Positions 1 through 11,400 of a DNA stretch of 64,000 nt are shown here, in pieces. A model generated the notes under the pieces. The model saw only the letters and a list, made by a program, of their open reading frames with translations. It searched no databases and was not told where the DNA came from. The position numbers were made by a program, and so were the translations under genes. Each line of letters opens with the position of its first letter. Position 1 is the stretch's first letter. The stretch covers positions 29,778,620-29,842,619 of the forward strand of contig JBANSL010000010.1 in assembly GCA_037127255.1 (NCBI GenBank), in the 5' to 3' direction. The stretch comes from Persicaria tinctoria. Taxonomy: Eukaryota > Streptophyta > Magnoliopsida > Caryophyllales > Polygonaceae.

Positions 1-159
1 ACATGCCTAACAAAAATGTACAACTTTACAGCTACATAGAGAAAACTAATTTCTCTTGTACATAGGAATACGAATTAGTTGCCATGTTTACTTTCAAACA
101 ACTCAGACAGTAACCCCTATGTACAAATTTGGGGTACTTGTCTTTTCTTGATAATTTAC

Positions 160-475
160 CTTGGCATGAGCATCACCAATAGTCTTGGGAAATCGCTTGA
201 GAGATCCAGAGTCGATAGATCTAAACACCTGCACAATATGGCAAGTTAAGATGACACAACAGGACTACAACAGAACCAAAATTAAACAGCTCTTTAAAAG
301 CACCGGGCATAGGCAAACCTGAAAGGCAAACCTGAACATGCCAGCTTTCAGGATCTTTTTCATCCGAAACCCACACTGCAGGATCCTCCTTAGGAATGAT
401 GGTCACTTCATCATCGGTGCCTGAAACATCCATATAATCTGGCTTCATATTGGTATGATAATAGACATTGCACAA
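160..475 (-). pseudogene. Phospholipase D fragment (delta/beta-like), 5'-truncated
   Basis: Two minus-strand coding blocks are seen. Block 1 (475-332) contains PAVWVSDEKDPESWHVQ, and block 2 (228-160) begins VFRSIDSGSLKRFPK. Joined at a phase-0 GT-AG intron (331-229) they give the HVQ/VFRSIDSGS junction typical of plant phospholipase D of the delta/beta classes, just before the second HKD catalytic motif. These enzymes hydrolyse membrane phospholipids to phosphatidic acid. The next donor site is after 160, so the second HKD half would lie left of the window. The N-terminal C2 domain and first HKD motif should lie to the right, at 476-2000, but nothing there resembles them. I infer a truncated or captured copy. 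A real gene with distant 5' exons is possible only if these lie beyond the RING gene, which is unlikely. Confidence 0.6.
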
Positions 476-1560
476 AATCGAACAACTCGGAAATACAGTG
501 GAAGGAGAAAGACGTAACAGACAAACATCAAAATCAGGAGTGGGAGGGATGAGAGGGTGAGAGAGATGGAGATATAGTGGAAGGAGAAAGGCGAAAGATG
601 ATGAAGGTAGTGTTTTTGTTTTGCAAACTCAGAAATGGAGGTGGTTAGGGGTGCTATGGTGGCTCGACCGGCCCGCAATTGAGGTAGGAGAAAGACATAT
701 CTGAAATTGAGGGAGACAGGAGGGTCACAACTGAGGTAGGAGGACATACCGGCACAGGCGAAGGTTGTGGTGGCTCCGGGCGACTGCAACCGGTGAGATC
801 GAACGGGCAACACCCATACCGAGAGCGACAGCGGAAGATGACTGATGGAGAGAGCGAGATGGAGGCGACGCCCCTTCACGATTTGTGTTTCCAAACCCAA
901 ACCCTAACAAATTGAAAACAGAGGGATGACTTCAAACGGTTGAAGAGAAGGTGGGATTCCTAGGGTTGCTCAGGGTATGACACGTGGATTAAACATGCAC
1001 TTTCTTTTTCGGGTGTGAATTTAGACCGGTTCATCTCTCAATCTAAAATTAGGTGATTGATAAACGGCCCCACAATATAATTTGCGTCTAATTTCGCATA
1101 ATCTATGATTCCTTAGCCTTTAAATAACAATTAAAAGGTGGGTCCCGGTTGACAATGAGAGGGTTTTTGAATTAATAAAAAAGAAAAAGGAGGGGTTTTA
1201 GGATTCGTCTCACTCTCCTCTCGTATCATCATCCCCATTCCCCGCAAATAAAGGTCACTCGTAGTAACGCATCACTCCATCCCCATCTCTTTCTGATCTC
1301 TCTCCCTCTCTCTCTCCTCATCTCCCACTTCTCTCCTCCAAAAGGCCTCAATCATTACCGATAGACAAAGGCTGAACCGATCAGTGTTTGGATTTGATTG
1401 AGAAATTGGAGGAAATACAGATTCGATCGACTTTCGGTTTCGGTTTTTCCGTTCCAGTTTTCTATTGAAAAGTTGAGCAGTAACCGTTTTGGATTTCGAA
1501 TTGGAGATCGATCGGTTACCGGATTGGAATCGAAGCTCTGAAAACAAGATCAGATCTGAG
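476..1560. other. Intergenic stretch and upstream region of the RING gene
   Basis: No convincing gene was found. A 151-codon minus-strand frame at 900-445 has biased, low-complexity composition and matches no known family. The part from about 1200 to 1560 is rich in CT dinucleotides (for example 1295-1340), as in plant core promoters and 5' leaders, and probably holds the transcription start of the RING gene that follows on the plus strand. No clear TATA box was identified. Confidence 0.4.
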
Positions 1561-1657
1561 ATGCTCGTCGTGGATCGTGCGGTTGCGGCGGCGGCGGTGT
1601 TTGTGTGTTAGTTGGACGCCTACTTCGTTGCTGCAGCCTACAGACCAGACGAGTAAG

Positions 1658-2153
1658 GTATCCAATGCTCTCTCCCTCCCTCTCTCTCTGTTACTCGCTC
1701 TTTCTGTAGCGAATAGCGATTTGTCGTTTTAACTTTAAGGTACTGGATATTCAGTACAAGTGGCAACTCATCTTCTCGGATCTCAATGTGTTTCCGGCTA
1801 TTCGCTTTGCTTTTGGATTCAATGGAAGTTGCCGAATTTTCTCGGGATGGTTCAATTTTTTGGTACTCCAATGTACTTTTGTCGAAGTGTGAATTCGTTT
1901 TCAAAAAGATTTCCAGACAACTTCCTTGTTGATGCATTTTATCCCAAATTTCTCATCTACTTCAACAAATTCTGATCTTCAAAGCTCTCGATTTTTACAA
2001 GTATTATCGATTTCGAGAAACAGAAAATCATCTCCGAAACTGAGGATCGAAGTTTCTGCTGCTGGCAATTTCACCAAGGAGCACTGAACTTCACGCAAAT
2101 TTGAATCCTCTGGTAATTTCTCGCTTACGAAACGAATTTTCTCTGTTTATCAG
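1658..2153 (+). other. Probable 5'UTR intron of the RING gene
   Basis: A donor AG|GTATCC at 1657/1658 follows a pyrimidine- and G-rich leader. An acceptor TTTATCAG ends at 2153, 18 bases before the start codon at 2172. A leader intron of this kind is common in plant genes with a single coding exon. The junctions are inferred from consensus only. Confidence 0.5.
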
Positions 2154-2171
2154 GAAAATCCAACTGCTGGG

Positions 2172-3140
2172 ATGGCAAGTGTTGGGGGACGAGCAGAAAC
2201 CCTAACCTCCGTGCACTCAACTCTCCGTGAGTCCTTTCTGGCCAGCGACATCGCCGAGAACAACCAAATCCCCAGGAGCCTAGCCCGCGTAACACTAGCT
2301 GCCGTTCTCAACAACGAGAGAAGCTCTAACGCCAACAGCGACGTCGTCCGGACACTTCTCGACATCATCAGCGCCGAAGAAACCCTAGCGAATCATCCAA
2401 CAAGCCACAATGTCACAGGCAAGAATACCTGGAGGTTGCTGAAGGAGCGCTTGAGGCTCCGGCGCAACCATAATGACTGGATGTCAGCTACTCCTGTTCC
2501 CCAGCCGGACTCCATGGCTCCACTTCCACAGTTGCAGATATTGAGCCAGGATTCACTCAGGGACTTGCTTGGAAATAGCTCAATCCGGCGGGGCGCTGAA
2601 ACCTTGCCTTCTGATGACATGGCGGCGAGGGAGGAAGGCGATCAGAGAAGGAGAAGTATAAGGCTGTCCGATGCATTGGCAGCAGAGAGGGAGGAGACAA
2701 GAAGTAGGCAGTCGAGGGAGTTGGATGCCACGGAGGGAGAGGGTGCTGCTGAGGCAGGAAGCTCAACTGGAGGAGATGTTAATGTAGGTGGTGGTGAACC
2801 AGCTCAGGAAGAACCGATCAGAATGTCTTTGATGGAGTTGTTGGAGGAGTCAGAGCGTCAAGCTAGAATACAGGGGCCTATATATAGATTTGATGAGGAT
2901 GAAGATGAGGAAAATGAGGATGACAGGAATGGAAATGAGAACGAGGAGGAAGCTGAAAAGGAGGGAGGGGCGGGAGTCGGCGAGGCATCGTGTTGTGTGT
3001 GCATGGTGAGGCACAAGGGTGCCGCATTCATACCCTGCGGGCATACGTTTTGCAGGACGTGCTCCAGGGAGCTCTGGGTTCAGAGAGGCCATTGCCCTCT
3101 TTGCAATAACTTCATTCTGGAGGTCTTGGATATCTTCTGA
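2172..3140 (+). CDS. RING-HC E3 ubiquitin ligase, 322 aa
   Basis: The uninterrupted 322-residue frame ends in a C3HC4 RING finger (residues about 274-312). The visible zinc ligands are CCVC, IPCGHTFC, RTC and CPLC. The protein finishes with the hydrophobic tail FILEVLDIF, and this RING-plus-tail arrangement is characteristic of a conserved plant family of C-terminal RING ligases. The first 100 residues are helical and Arg/Leu-rich. Residues about 130-220 are charged and probably disordered, and an Asp/Glu-rich stretch lies just before the RING (about 241-265). A short conserved-looking segment MSLMELLEESERQA precedes the acidic stretch. No signal peptide or membrane segment is visible, so a cytosolic or nuclear ligase is likely. 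The ATG at 2172 is preferred because it follows the likely leader-intron acceptor directly. The substrate is unknown. Confidence 0.9.
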   Translation: MASVGGRAETLTSVHSTLRESFLASDIAENNQIPRSLARVTLAAVLNNERSSNANSDVVRTLLDIISAEETLANHPTSHNVTGKNTWRLLKERLRLRRNHNDWMSATPVPQPDSMAPLPQLQILSQDSLRDLLGNSSIRRGAETLPSDDMAAREEGDQRRRSIRLSDALAAEREETRSRQSRELDATEGEGAAEAGSSTGGDVNVGGGEPAQEEPIRMSLMELLEESERQARIQGPIYRFDEDEDEENEDDRNGNENEEEAEKEGGAGVGEASCCVCMVRHKGAAFIPCGHTFCRTCSRELWVQRGHCPLCNNFILEVLDIF

Positions 3141-4480
3141 AAGACACAATAGGATAAGTATGATCACTACCTGTATGTGGGTGATTTGTAATGTGTTGAA
3201 ACAGATCAAAGTCATCAAACAAACAAAAGAAGAAATGAATCTGATATCAAAACCATGTGAGATGGATCACTTCGGATCCTTTTATTGGCTCTTCACTGAC
3301 TTTATGCATACCGAAATTGATGTCAGGAGCCGTAAATGGTCTACTGGCGACGTTATCATGTAGGGGATGTGGAGTGGAGGTATGTTTTCAAATCAAGTGG
3401 TTCCTTTATATTCTTCTGTCATGAATAGCTAGCTCATAAGCTAATTACAAACTATACTTGTCTACAATCCTATTATCAGAGTTACCATCCGCATTGAATT
3501 TGAACAAACTATGCATTGTAGAATGAAAAGAAATTATCACCAATCAGAAAGAAAAAGCAGAAGATTAAAAGAAGAGAAATCTATGGTAAAAGAAGATGAG
3601 ATAAAAAAGAAAAGAAAAAGAATGAGACAATCACTATCACTGAGTAGGTACCACATGATCACAGCCTTACACTTTGGCCAAACAGCAAAAGGAAAACCAA
3701 CAATTTCTAGCCTTTGGCTTGTATCTATGACTTTAAAAAAAGTCAGTCTGAAGGCATGGACTTGTTGCACATTTTGTCTGCTGAGTTGAGCACATTCATC
3801 CGTTGCTTATCTCAAGGCCGAGAGCCTTAATTTCAAATTATTTTTGACCAAACAAACCACCGCTGCCTCTCGAATAGTTGAATTGAAAATTGTGATATCA
3901 GACAAAGATGATATCTACCCTGTTGTGGCACCATATGGAACGGATACAAGTAAACGTCAATTCCAATTGTAGTTGCCATGGTCCCGGTAGCACAGGTTGG
4001 TACCCGGAAATAATACCAGAGAGATATGAATGCAACACATTGCAGCTTCTGACATGCTCTTGGGTTCTTATTCCTTGTACATCAACATCACTGATCGAAG
4101 TTGCATAGTATATAGTTGGTGAATTTGGTTGATCACGGTAATGCTGTTTACAGTTTCTTTCTGTTGGTAAATGTAACAAGTTGATCAGTATTTTAATGCA
4201 AACGAAATGGTAAGTCAAATTGATATAATACAGATCAGTGTTACGCAAGACTGGATAAGAAGACAGAAAGGGACTTGAATGAATATAAGAAGAATGAGTC
4301 CTATTATATCTAGGGGAAGAACACGGCTCGGTAAACTCTCACAGTTGTTGTCAAACCCCATCCATCCGTCACAGCCACTAATCCATTCCCAAGACAGATT
4401 CAAGGGATTACATCTTACAAAAGATAACCTCAAATCCCCCTCATGTGATCTTTGTTCAGTTTGGTTGGGTGTTTGTGTTT
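3141..4480. other. 3'UTR and intergenic DNA
   Basis: The first few hundred bases after the stop codon probably form the 3'UTR of the RING gene. The remainder has AT-rich composition and short chance frames (for example 3511-3789 and 3898-4248) without recognisable domains. No repeat with clear ends was seen. Confidence 0.35.
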
Positions 4481-4582
4481 GTTTCCTTTTGTGGGGTTTC
4501 ATCTTGTTCATAATTGGGTGCTGCTATTTGTCCTTTTTATGCTTCCTATCAGAGTTCCACTCCAAGGTTTTCTGGTGCTTTC

Positions 4583-5522
4583 ATGGCTGTAAGTTGATCA
4601 AAAGCACTCCTATTTTTGATATCATTTTGCCACTTTCTTTTGTCTTGTCCCTTTGCTTCTTCTGTCTGGGTATCCAAAACTGACTTGTCATGCCCCTCTT
4701 GAAATAGATCTCTTGACTCTTGTTATTATTATCCATTGACCTTATTGTTGAGAAGCTCGATAAGCCCAACTTATGACTTTTCCTGTATAATTTATGTGGG
4801 ATGATTTTCACAATCTCAAAAACATATGACCTTATTGTTGAGATTTTTTTGTTCTGTACTAATACCAATTTACCATGAATGTTATGAACTCTCTCTTTGC
4901 TTTGAGCTTATACATGGATATACTACCTAGATTTTTTTGGGAAATTTCTCTGTCTACGCATGAGGTTTGACTTGTTTTGCATCATATCTAAACTTTTTAA
5001 GAATATATTATGGTAGCCACGAGATTTCAATAAATTTTGCAAGGTGACCAAGCTTGTTTAAAATGATAAATCATTTATGTAAAATAACAAAAAAAATCCT
5101 ATATATATATTATAATTTTCTTACATAATCACCAAATTTTGATGATGAAGATGGATTAGTCGTAGAACATGCGATCCAAGACTATTTGCTATGTGATTCA
5201 GCAGCCTAGAATACCAAGATATGGCATCTGGAAAGACGGAGAAAGTCATGACTTCACCATTCAGTTTGAAAAGGTTCGAACGTTCAAAAAAGTTGGCCCA
5301 ATAATGAATCAAGATGTGTTACCTGCAACTTCAACTACAAGTGCAACTCCTACGGACCCAACAAAACCTCCTATGAACCAAGATATGGGTCTCACTCCGC
5401 CACCTGAAACGACTCCTCCCTCGGCCAAAGCTAGGCCAGACAATGAAACTACTAAGGCTAATGATGGTGCTGTTAAGAAAGGCGGCTTTTGTAAATGGAT
5501 CTGTGGATGTTGCTTCCTCTGA
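4583..5522 (+). CDS. NOI/RIN4-domain small protein, two coding exons, about 108 aa
   Basis: Exon 2 (5202-5522) encodes PRIPRYGIWKDGESHDFTI and FEKVRTFKK, which fit the NOI (nitrate-induced) domain found in RIN4 proteins. RIN4 members regulate plant immune signalling at the plasma membrane. IPRYGIW corresponds to the VPKFGNW core that bacterial AvrRpt2 cleaves in RIN4. The middle is Pro/Thr-rich and probably disordered. The C-terminus GGFCKWICGCCFL has several cysteines for lipidation, and the last four residues CCFL fit a CaaX motif with Leu, the geranylgeranyl class. The open frame could start at 5169, but that ATG lacks family similarity. I prefer ATGGCT at 4583-4588, immediately followed by the strong donor GTAAGT, spliced in phase 0 to the acceptor TTCAG ending at 5201. 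This gives MAQPRIPRYG, a normal family start. The intron is 613 bases. Confidence 0.72.
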
Positions 5523-6325
5523 TATATCTGAGATGAGATTTCAGGCCATCCTCCCAACCATTGAAGCTCGACAAGTTACGATGATGACTGCTACCGTTTC
5601 ACATTAATTGTTTTGGTGAATGAAACAAGAGTTGTAGATTGTTACAACCCTCTCAAAAATCGAGTTGGAAATCAAGAATGACTAGTCGATCGAGCACTCT
5701 CTTCCTCTGTTGTTGCGGTTTGTTTGGATGGCTAGACGTGTTTGATTGACCTAGCTTTTGAATATGTCGTGCAATGGTTTGGTTTCCTGCAGTAAACTTG
5801 GCATTTGGAAAAATTCATATACTACTTGCTCTGATTGCTATTTGGTTTGGGGTTCATGTCGACGAGGGGGGTTCATTTGGTAAATAAACATGGCCGAGCC
5901 GAGCTTTTTTCGAGTCTTAATTAAGAAACACTTGTTGCTTATGACCTAGTAACTTGAAGGAAATTTTGTGAATTTCACAACATTTGAGCTATTCGAGCTA
6001 AAATCGAGCCGTGCTTTGAATAGAGAATAATACTCTACTCGTTTAGTAAATAAACGAGCTCGAGCTAGTCAATCAATTCATATATAACAACCCTAACTAA
6101 AAGTGAATGAACGAGTACCCTTCTTCTACCCATATTTTTGTGTGGCACGTAATTGTGCCAACACTACTATAACAGTGCTTAGAGTTACTATAATTATAAC
6201 ACCACTCATTCATTATAATGGTGCTGACGATTGGCACTGTTACAACTTATAAGTTTATAATCGTTCTGAGGGTCAACTGACCAACAACAAACAACAAGTC
6301 ATTGCCTTGGTCTCTAGAAGTGGAG
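5523..6325. other. 3'UTR, then intergenic DNA with GAGCTCG-rich remnant
   Basis: The first part is the probable 3'UTR of the NOI gene. From about 5890 to 6115 the sequence is rich in GAGCTCGAGC-type words and ends in ATATAACAACCCTA. This resembles the right end of the hAT MITE at 13703-13945. A matching left end and an 8-bp duplication were not found, so it is probably a truncated relative. Nothing else is recognisable up to the Copia LTR remnant. Confidence 0.35.
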
Positions 6326-6396
6326 ACCTATATATATGTTTATCAATGTAAAGAAACCCTTAAGGAGTACATTACAATCAATCTCGTGATCTTACA

Positions 6397-6409
6397 TGGT
6401 ATCACAGCC
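6397..6409 (+). other. Primer-binding site of Copia element 1
   Basis: TGGTATCACAGCC lies directly after the LTR end and differs by one base from the initiator-Met tRNA complement TGGTATCAGAGCC. Confidence 0.75.
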
Positions 6410-6547
6410 TAAGATCCCTAAACCCTAAATTCTTTTCTTTACTCCTAACCCTAGCCGCCACCCCCTACTGCCGCCACCCTCCCTCACCTCTCGGCCACCT
6501 CCCTCCGCCGGACTCCTCCCCCACTCTCGACCTCCCTTTGCCGTCAC

Positions 6548-7784
6548 TAGGGCTGATATACGAGCCTACGAGCTCGAGTACTAGCTGCTCAAGCTCGAGC
6601 TCAAATCCTATTCGAGTATATTTATATGCTCAAGCTCGGCTCGCGAGCTTGATGTAGAGCTCGAGCTCGGCTCGTTGAGCTCGTTTGTTCTCGAGCCCGA
6701 ACTCGAGCTCGAGCTCGTTAAGCTCGGTTGGGCTCGTTACGAGCTCGAACTCGGGCTCGACGAGCTCGAGTAATGTCAAATTCACTATCAACACAAATCC
6801 AATTTCAGTTTAGAAAGCAATTGACCAAATGAAACACACAAATTCTCCAATCATGAAAAATTGGTAGTATTTTAGAGAGAAATTAACGCAGCAACAATAT
6901 AAGATTGAGAGATTGAGAGATGAAATTAACCTAATGGGAGATGAAATTAATTCAGTAGCAAACATAAAGCTTACAAACAGCAACATTAAAAACATATAAG
7001 AAATCAAATAACCTAAAGAAATAAAAAAACCTGAAGTGGATTGAATCTATAAGGAGGAAGACGAGAGGGAAAAAATCAGCCAGTGGAAGCAAGGGAGGCC
7101 GAGCGGAAGCGCAAGTGAACCACGTCCGAGGACGAGCAAGGAAGCGAGCCGCTGCGACAAGGGACGAGCAAGGACGAGCAACGAACCATATCTAAGGACG
7201 ACGAGGGGCAGTGAGATTGGAGGCGGCGGGCAAGAGAGGACGGCGACGACAAGGGGTGACCCAGATCCGAGGACGACGAGGGGTGGCGACGAAGGGCGAG
7301 ATCTGAGGACGAGGGGCAGCGACGAAGGGCGAGATCTGAGGACGAGGGGCGGCGACGAAGGGCGAGATCTGAGGACGAGGGGTGGCGACGAAGGGCGACC
7401 CAGATGGCCAGATCTGAGGACGGCGACGGAGGGCGACCCAGGTGGCCAGATATGAGGCCGACGAGGGGCGGTGATGGAGATTGAGGCGGCGAGCGAGAGA
7501 GGATGAGAGACAGAGAGAGTGAGCGTCTAACGGGATGAGAGAGGCGGAGGTTGACAGCGAAAAGGAAATGAACGGGGAGAGGCGGAGGGTAAGGGTTGGA
7601 ACATATAAAACCCTAGGGGTATAATAGTAAATCCGAGCTCGAGCTCGAGCTCGGCTCGAGCTCGATTCGAGCTCACTTAAAGGCTCGAACTCGGCTCATT
7701 TATTATTCGAGCGATCCCGAGCCGAGTTTTTATCGAGTCGAGCCCGAGTCGATCCCGAGCTACTCGGCTCATGTATCAGCCCTA
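6548..7784. mobile_element. Non-autonomous hAT transposon nested in Copia element 1 (1,237 bp)
   Basis: The element begins TAGGGCTGATATACGAGCC and ends GGCTCATGTATCAGCCCTA, so the termini are inverted repeats with a two-base difference. It is flanked by the exact 8-bp duplication GCCGTCAC at 6540-6547 and 7785-7792. An 8-bp duplication and TAGGG ends are hAT hallmarks. Both subterminal regions are filled with GAGCTCGAGCTCG-type words (6570-6770 and 7635-7770), in inverted arrangement. The interior encodes no transposase. It contains purine-rich, GC-rich DNA with a 33-bp tandem repeat, so mobility would depend on an autonomous hAT elsewhere. Confidence 0.88.
7276..7408 (+). repeat. 33-bp tandem repeat inside the hAT element
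   Basis: Four successive units share the words GAGGGGYGGCGACGAAGGGC and GAGATCTGAGGAC with a period of 33 bases. Degenerate relatives extend on both sides (about 7130-7480). The period is a multiple of three, but no long frame starts here. Confidence 0.75.
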
Positions 7785-7813
7785 GCCGTCACCTCTCTCT
7801 CCCTCTTGTCCCA

Positions 7814-8242
7814 ATGGCCGACCCACCCCCTACCAACCCTATCAAGCTACCCTTCCACTCCGCTCTCACAATCTCCAACATAAAAAATTGCATCCCCATC
7901 ATCCTTAATCACGAATCCAGTTCCTACACCATGTGGTCTCACCTCTTTACGACCCATGTAAAGGCTCTTAAGGTCCTCCACCATATTGATTCCTCCATCG
8001 ATCGTCCCACCACTGAGGACGACGATCTCTTCACTCAACTCGACACTATTGTTCTTCAATGGATCTTCAACACCATCTCCAAAGATCTATTGACAACCAT
8101 CCTCGACCCCAAAGACAACGCATTGTGTGCCTGGACCAAGCTTCGGAATCTTTTCCAAGACAACAAGTCCACTCGTGCCGTCTACCTTAAGCACGAATTC
8201 TCAAGTTGCAAGCTTTCATCTTTCCCGTCGATTTCCGCCTAA
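7814..8242 (+). pseudogene. Copia gag fragment
   Basis: The frame starts MADPPPTNPIKLPF and continues with YTMWSHLFTTHVKAL and AWTKLRNLFQDNKSTRAVYL. This matches the gag segment found at the N-terminus of plant Copia polyproteins, which assembles the virus-like particle. It ends at a stop at 8240, and gag-like similarity continues in other frames to about 8470. The gag portion is therefore broken. The start follows directly on the short leader that remains after the nested hAT element. Confidence 0.75.
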
Positions 8243-8476
8243 TGTCAGCATATCAAGACCCCGTCTAATCAACTAAGCGTCGTCGACTCCAAACCCAGCG
8301 CCACTCGCCTTGTTCTCCAGGTACTTTCGGGTCTTCCCTCTGAATACAACGCTGCTGCTACTCATATCCAGCAGACGGAACCTCTCCCCACCTTTGAAAA
8401 CATCCGGTCTCAACTGATCCTGGAGGAGACTCGCCTTCACCGTCAGATCACCGACGCCGCCAAGGACAAGACGGCG

Positions 8477-11400
8477 TTGGTCTCGTTAAGCGATATTGAC
8501 GAGACCTATGCCCCACAACATAGCCGCAGCAACGAGCAAACAGCCCCGAGAGGCGGCGGCCGCAGTAGGAACGATTCCTCTCGCCCCTCTTGGTACCCCA
8601 ACCCCGGCTATCCGCCTTGGATGCCCTTTCGCTACCCACCTGCGACGTACCGCCCACCAGCCCCATATCCCAACCGTCAGCAGGGAGCGGGCTTGTTGGT
8701 TTCTGCTCCTCGACCCGCAGGTCATCAGGCATACCCGTCGTCGTCTGATCCGGCATACACTCAAACTGATGTGCATCACGCCTTCTCTTCGATGCAGCTG
8801 GCACCTCCTGACTCCTCTTGGTACATGGACACTAGCGCCACTTCTCATATGACGAACTCCTCAGGTACTCTCTCTTCTCTTTCTTTTAAGGGTCCTTCCC
8901 ATTCTATTATCGTCGGCAACGATGGTCGCCTTGCTACTTCGGGCATTGGCCACGCCACATTACCAACGCCAACCAACCCATTACACCTCAACAACATCCT
9001 CATTGCCCCCAAACTTGTCAAAAACCTTATCTCTGTCCGTCGGTTCACCACTGACAATAATGTTTCTCTTGTGTTTGATCCGTTTGGTTTCTCTGTGAAG
9101 GATCTTACTACGGGGGTTACTCGCCTGAGATGTAATAGCATCGGGGAGCTCTATCCTATGTCGTCGCCCTCACCATCCAGCCCGTCAAGTCCTGTCGCCC
9201 TCTCGGCATCATCATCCAGTCTTTGGCATGCACGCCTTGGTCATCCCAGTCCTGCAGTTTTAGATTTGCTTCGTTATAAGAGTCTAGTGCAATGTAATAA
9301 AGAGCTTTGCTCTAGTTTATGTTCTTCTTGTCAGTTAGGCAAGCATGCCAGACTTCCTTTTCAGCGGTCTCTAAACACTACTTTTTCCCCATTTGATATT
9401 ATTCATAGTGATATTTGGACATCTCATGTGCCTAGCGAGGAGGGTCATAAGTATTACCTTTTGTTTCTGGATGATTATACACATTTCTTATGGGTTTTCC
9501 CTTTGCACTTTAAATCTCAAGTATTTCCTATATTTGCCAAATTTCATGCTTACATCAAAACATAATTTCACATCTCTATCAAGTGTTTCCAATGTCACAA
9601 TGGCCGCGAATTTGACAATAAAGAATTTCACACTTTCTTCAATACCAATGGGATCTCCTATCGCTTGTCTTGCCCCTATACCTCCCAACAGAATGGCAAG
9701 GCCAAACGAATCATCCGAACCATTACCAATATGATGTGCTCTATCCTCTTCCACGCATCCATTCCCCTTCTCTATTGGCCTTACGCCTTAGCCACCACAC
9801 GGGACCTCCTAAACATTCTCCCTTCCACCACCCTCCACCATCGCTCACCAACTCAGGCACTTTATTGCACTTTGCCTAGGTATGATCACCTTCGTACCTT
9901 TGGGTGCTTGTGCTTCCCCAATCAGTCATCCACCGCCCCACACAAACTTCACCCACGCTCCACTCCTTTTGTCTGTCTTGGCTATCCGTCTGATCATCGC
10001 GGTTACCTCTGCCTCGACATCAAGACCCACAAGATCATTCTATCTCGTCATGTCACCTTTGATGAATCGCGATTCCCCTTTGCGTCTCCCACACCTCATG
10101 TGTCTCAGTCAGAGTCAGAGTCATCATTCCCTCATTTTTTCCTTCCCAGAGCTCTCCCGGTGCTCCTACCTCTCCCCCTCCACCACCACCACCACCCCTA
10201 CCACTAGACCACACACCCGCAACGTCTCCGGTGTCTTCCGACCCCGTCAGATCGTCTCCATGACCACCACACATTGCCCCGCCTTCCAAAACCATATATA
10301 CGCCCCGCCATCCCCTCGCCAAGAAGTGATGCTGCGGCCGCAGCATAAGCTCCGTCCCCAACCCTTCGCCCAACCTACTGGCGGCGGCTGCAGCATCATG
10401 TCGCGGCCGCGGCCAATCAAATTGTTGAGGGCTTCCAGCACCCGCAGCCTTCCCCGCAGCCTCCGCTCCACTGTCTCCGTCCTTCCCGACTCCCAATCCC
10501 CCTACCTCCACCCTGACCTCCCTTTCCCCCATTCCCACCTCCCAAAAAACATCCCTCCTCGACCCGAATTGGCAGGTGGCTATGCTTGACGAATACAGGG
10601 CCCTTACGAAGAATGGTACTTGGGTTCTTGTCCCTCGCCCTCCTGAGGCGAACGTCATCCGATGTATGTGGCTCTTCCGTCACAAGTTCCGCTCTAATGG
10701 GATGTTGGAGCGCTACAAAGTCCGTCTTGTGGTCAACGGTCGATCTCAGCAGACAGGTATTGATTGTGATGAGACATTCAATCCCGTGGTCAAGCCTGCC
10801 ACTATCCGAGTGGTTTTGAGTTTAGCATTGTCGCGCAACTGGGCCATCCATCAGTTAGATGTCAAGAACACTTTTCTGCATGGCCATCTGAATGAGACAG
10901 TCTACATGTTTAAGCCACCAGGGTTTGCTGATGCTGATCGTCCCAAGCTCGTCTGTCTCCTAAAGCGTTCTCTATATGGTCTGAAATAGGCTCCGCGGGT
11001 TTGGTTCCAGCGCTTTGCTTCTCATCTGCTACATAACCGCTTGGGTTTCATTCGCAGCCGTTCAGATACGTCTCTTTTTATCTATCGCAAAGGCTCAGAC
11101 ATGGCCTTCCTGCTACTATATGTTGACGACATCATTATCACCGCCTCTTCTGATCCTCTTCGGATGTCCATTATTTCGCAGTTGAGTGCGGAGTTCGCCA
11201 TGTCTGATTTGGGTCAGTTGTCCTACTTCTTAGGAGTTGCTGTTCAGCGTCATGCGTGTGGTTTGTTTCTCTCTTACAGTAAGTATGCTGCTGAGATTGT
11301 TGCTCGAGCCAAGATGGGTAACTGTAATCCTGTTGCTACCCTAGTCGATACATCCAACAAGCTCAGTGCTCATTCTGGACCTCTGGTTGATGATCCGACA

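Noticed and set aside
445..900. 151-codon minus-strand frame near the PLD fragment
   Set aside because: Low-complexity Leu/Ser-rich composition, different frame from the PLD exons, and no family similarity.
3511..3789. 92-codon plus frame, Lys/Arg-rich
   Set aside because: Composition follows an A-rich tract; no domain, no splice context.
5169..5201. ATG at 5169 as the start of the NOI protein
   Set aside because: The first eleven residues have no family resemblance and coincide with the end of an intron with a good acceptor. The 4583 start gives a normal NOI beginning.
6120..6250. Short imperfect palindrome with GGCAC/GTGCC words as a MITE
   Set aside because: Arms are too weak, and no terminal repeat with a target duplication could be defined.
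10053..10658. 201-codon minus-strand frame, Gly/Arg-rich
   Set aside because: It is antisense to the decayed Copia integrase-RT linker; its composition mirrors the C-rich plus strand.
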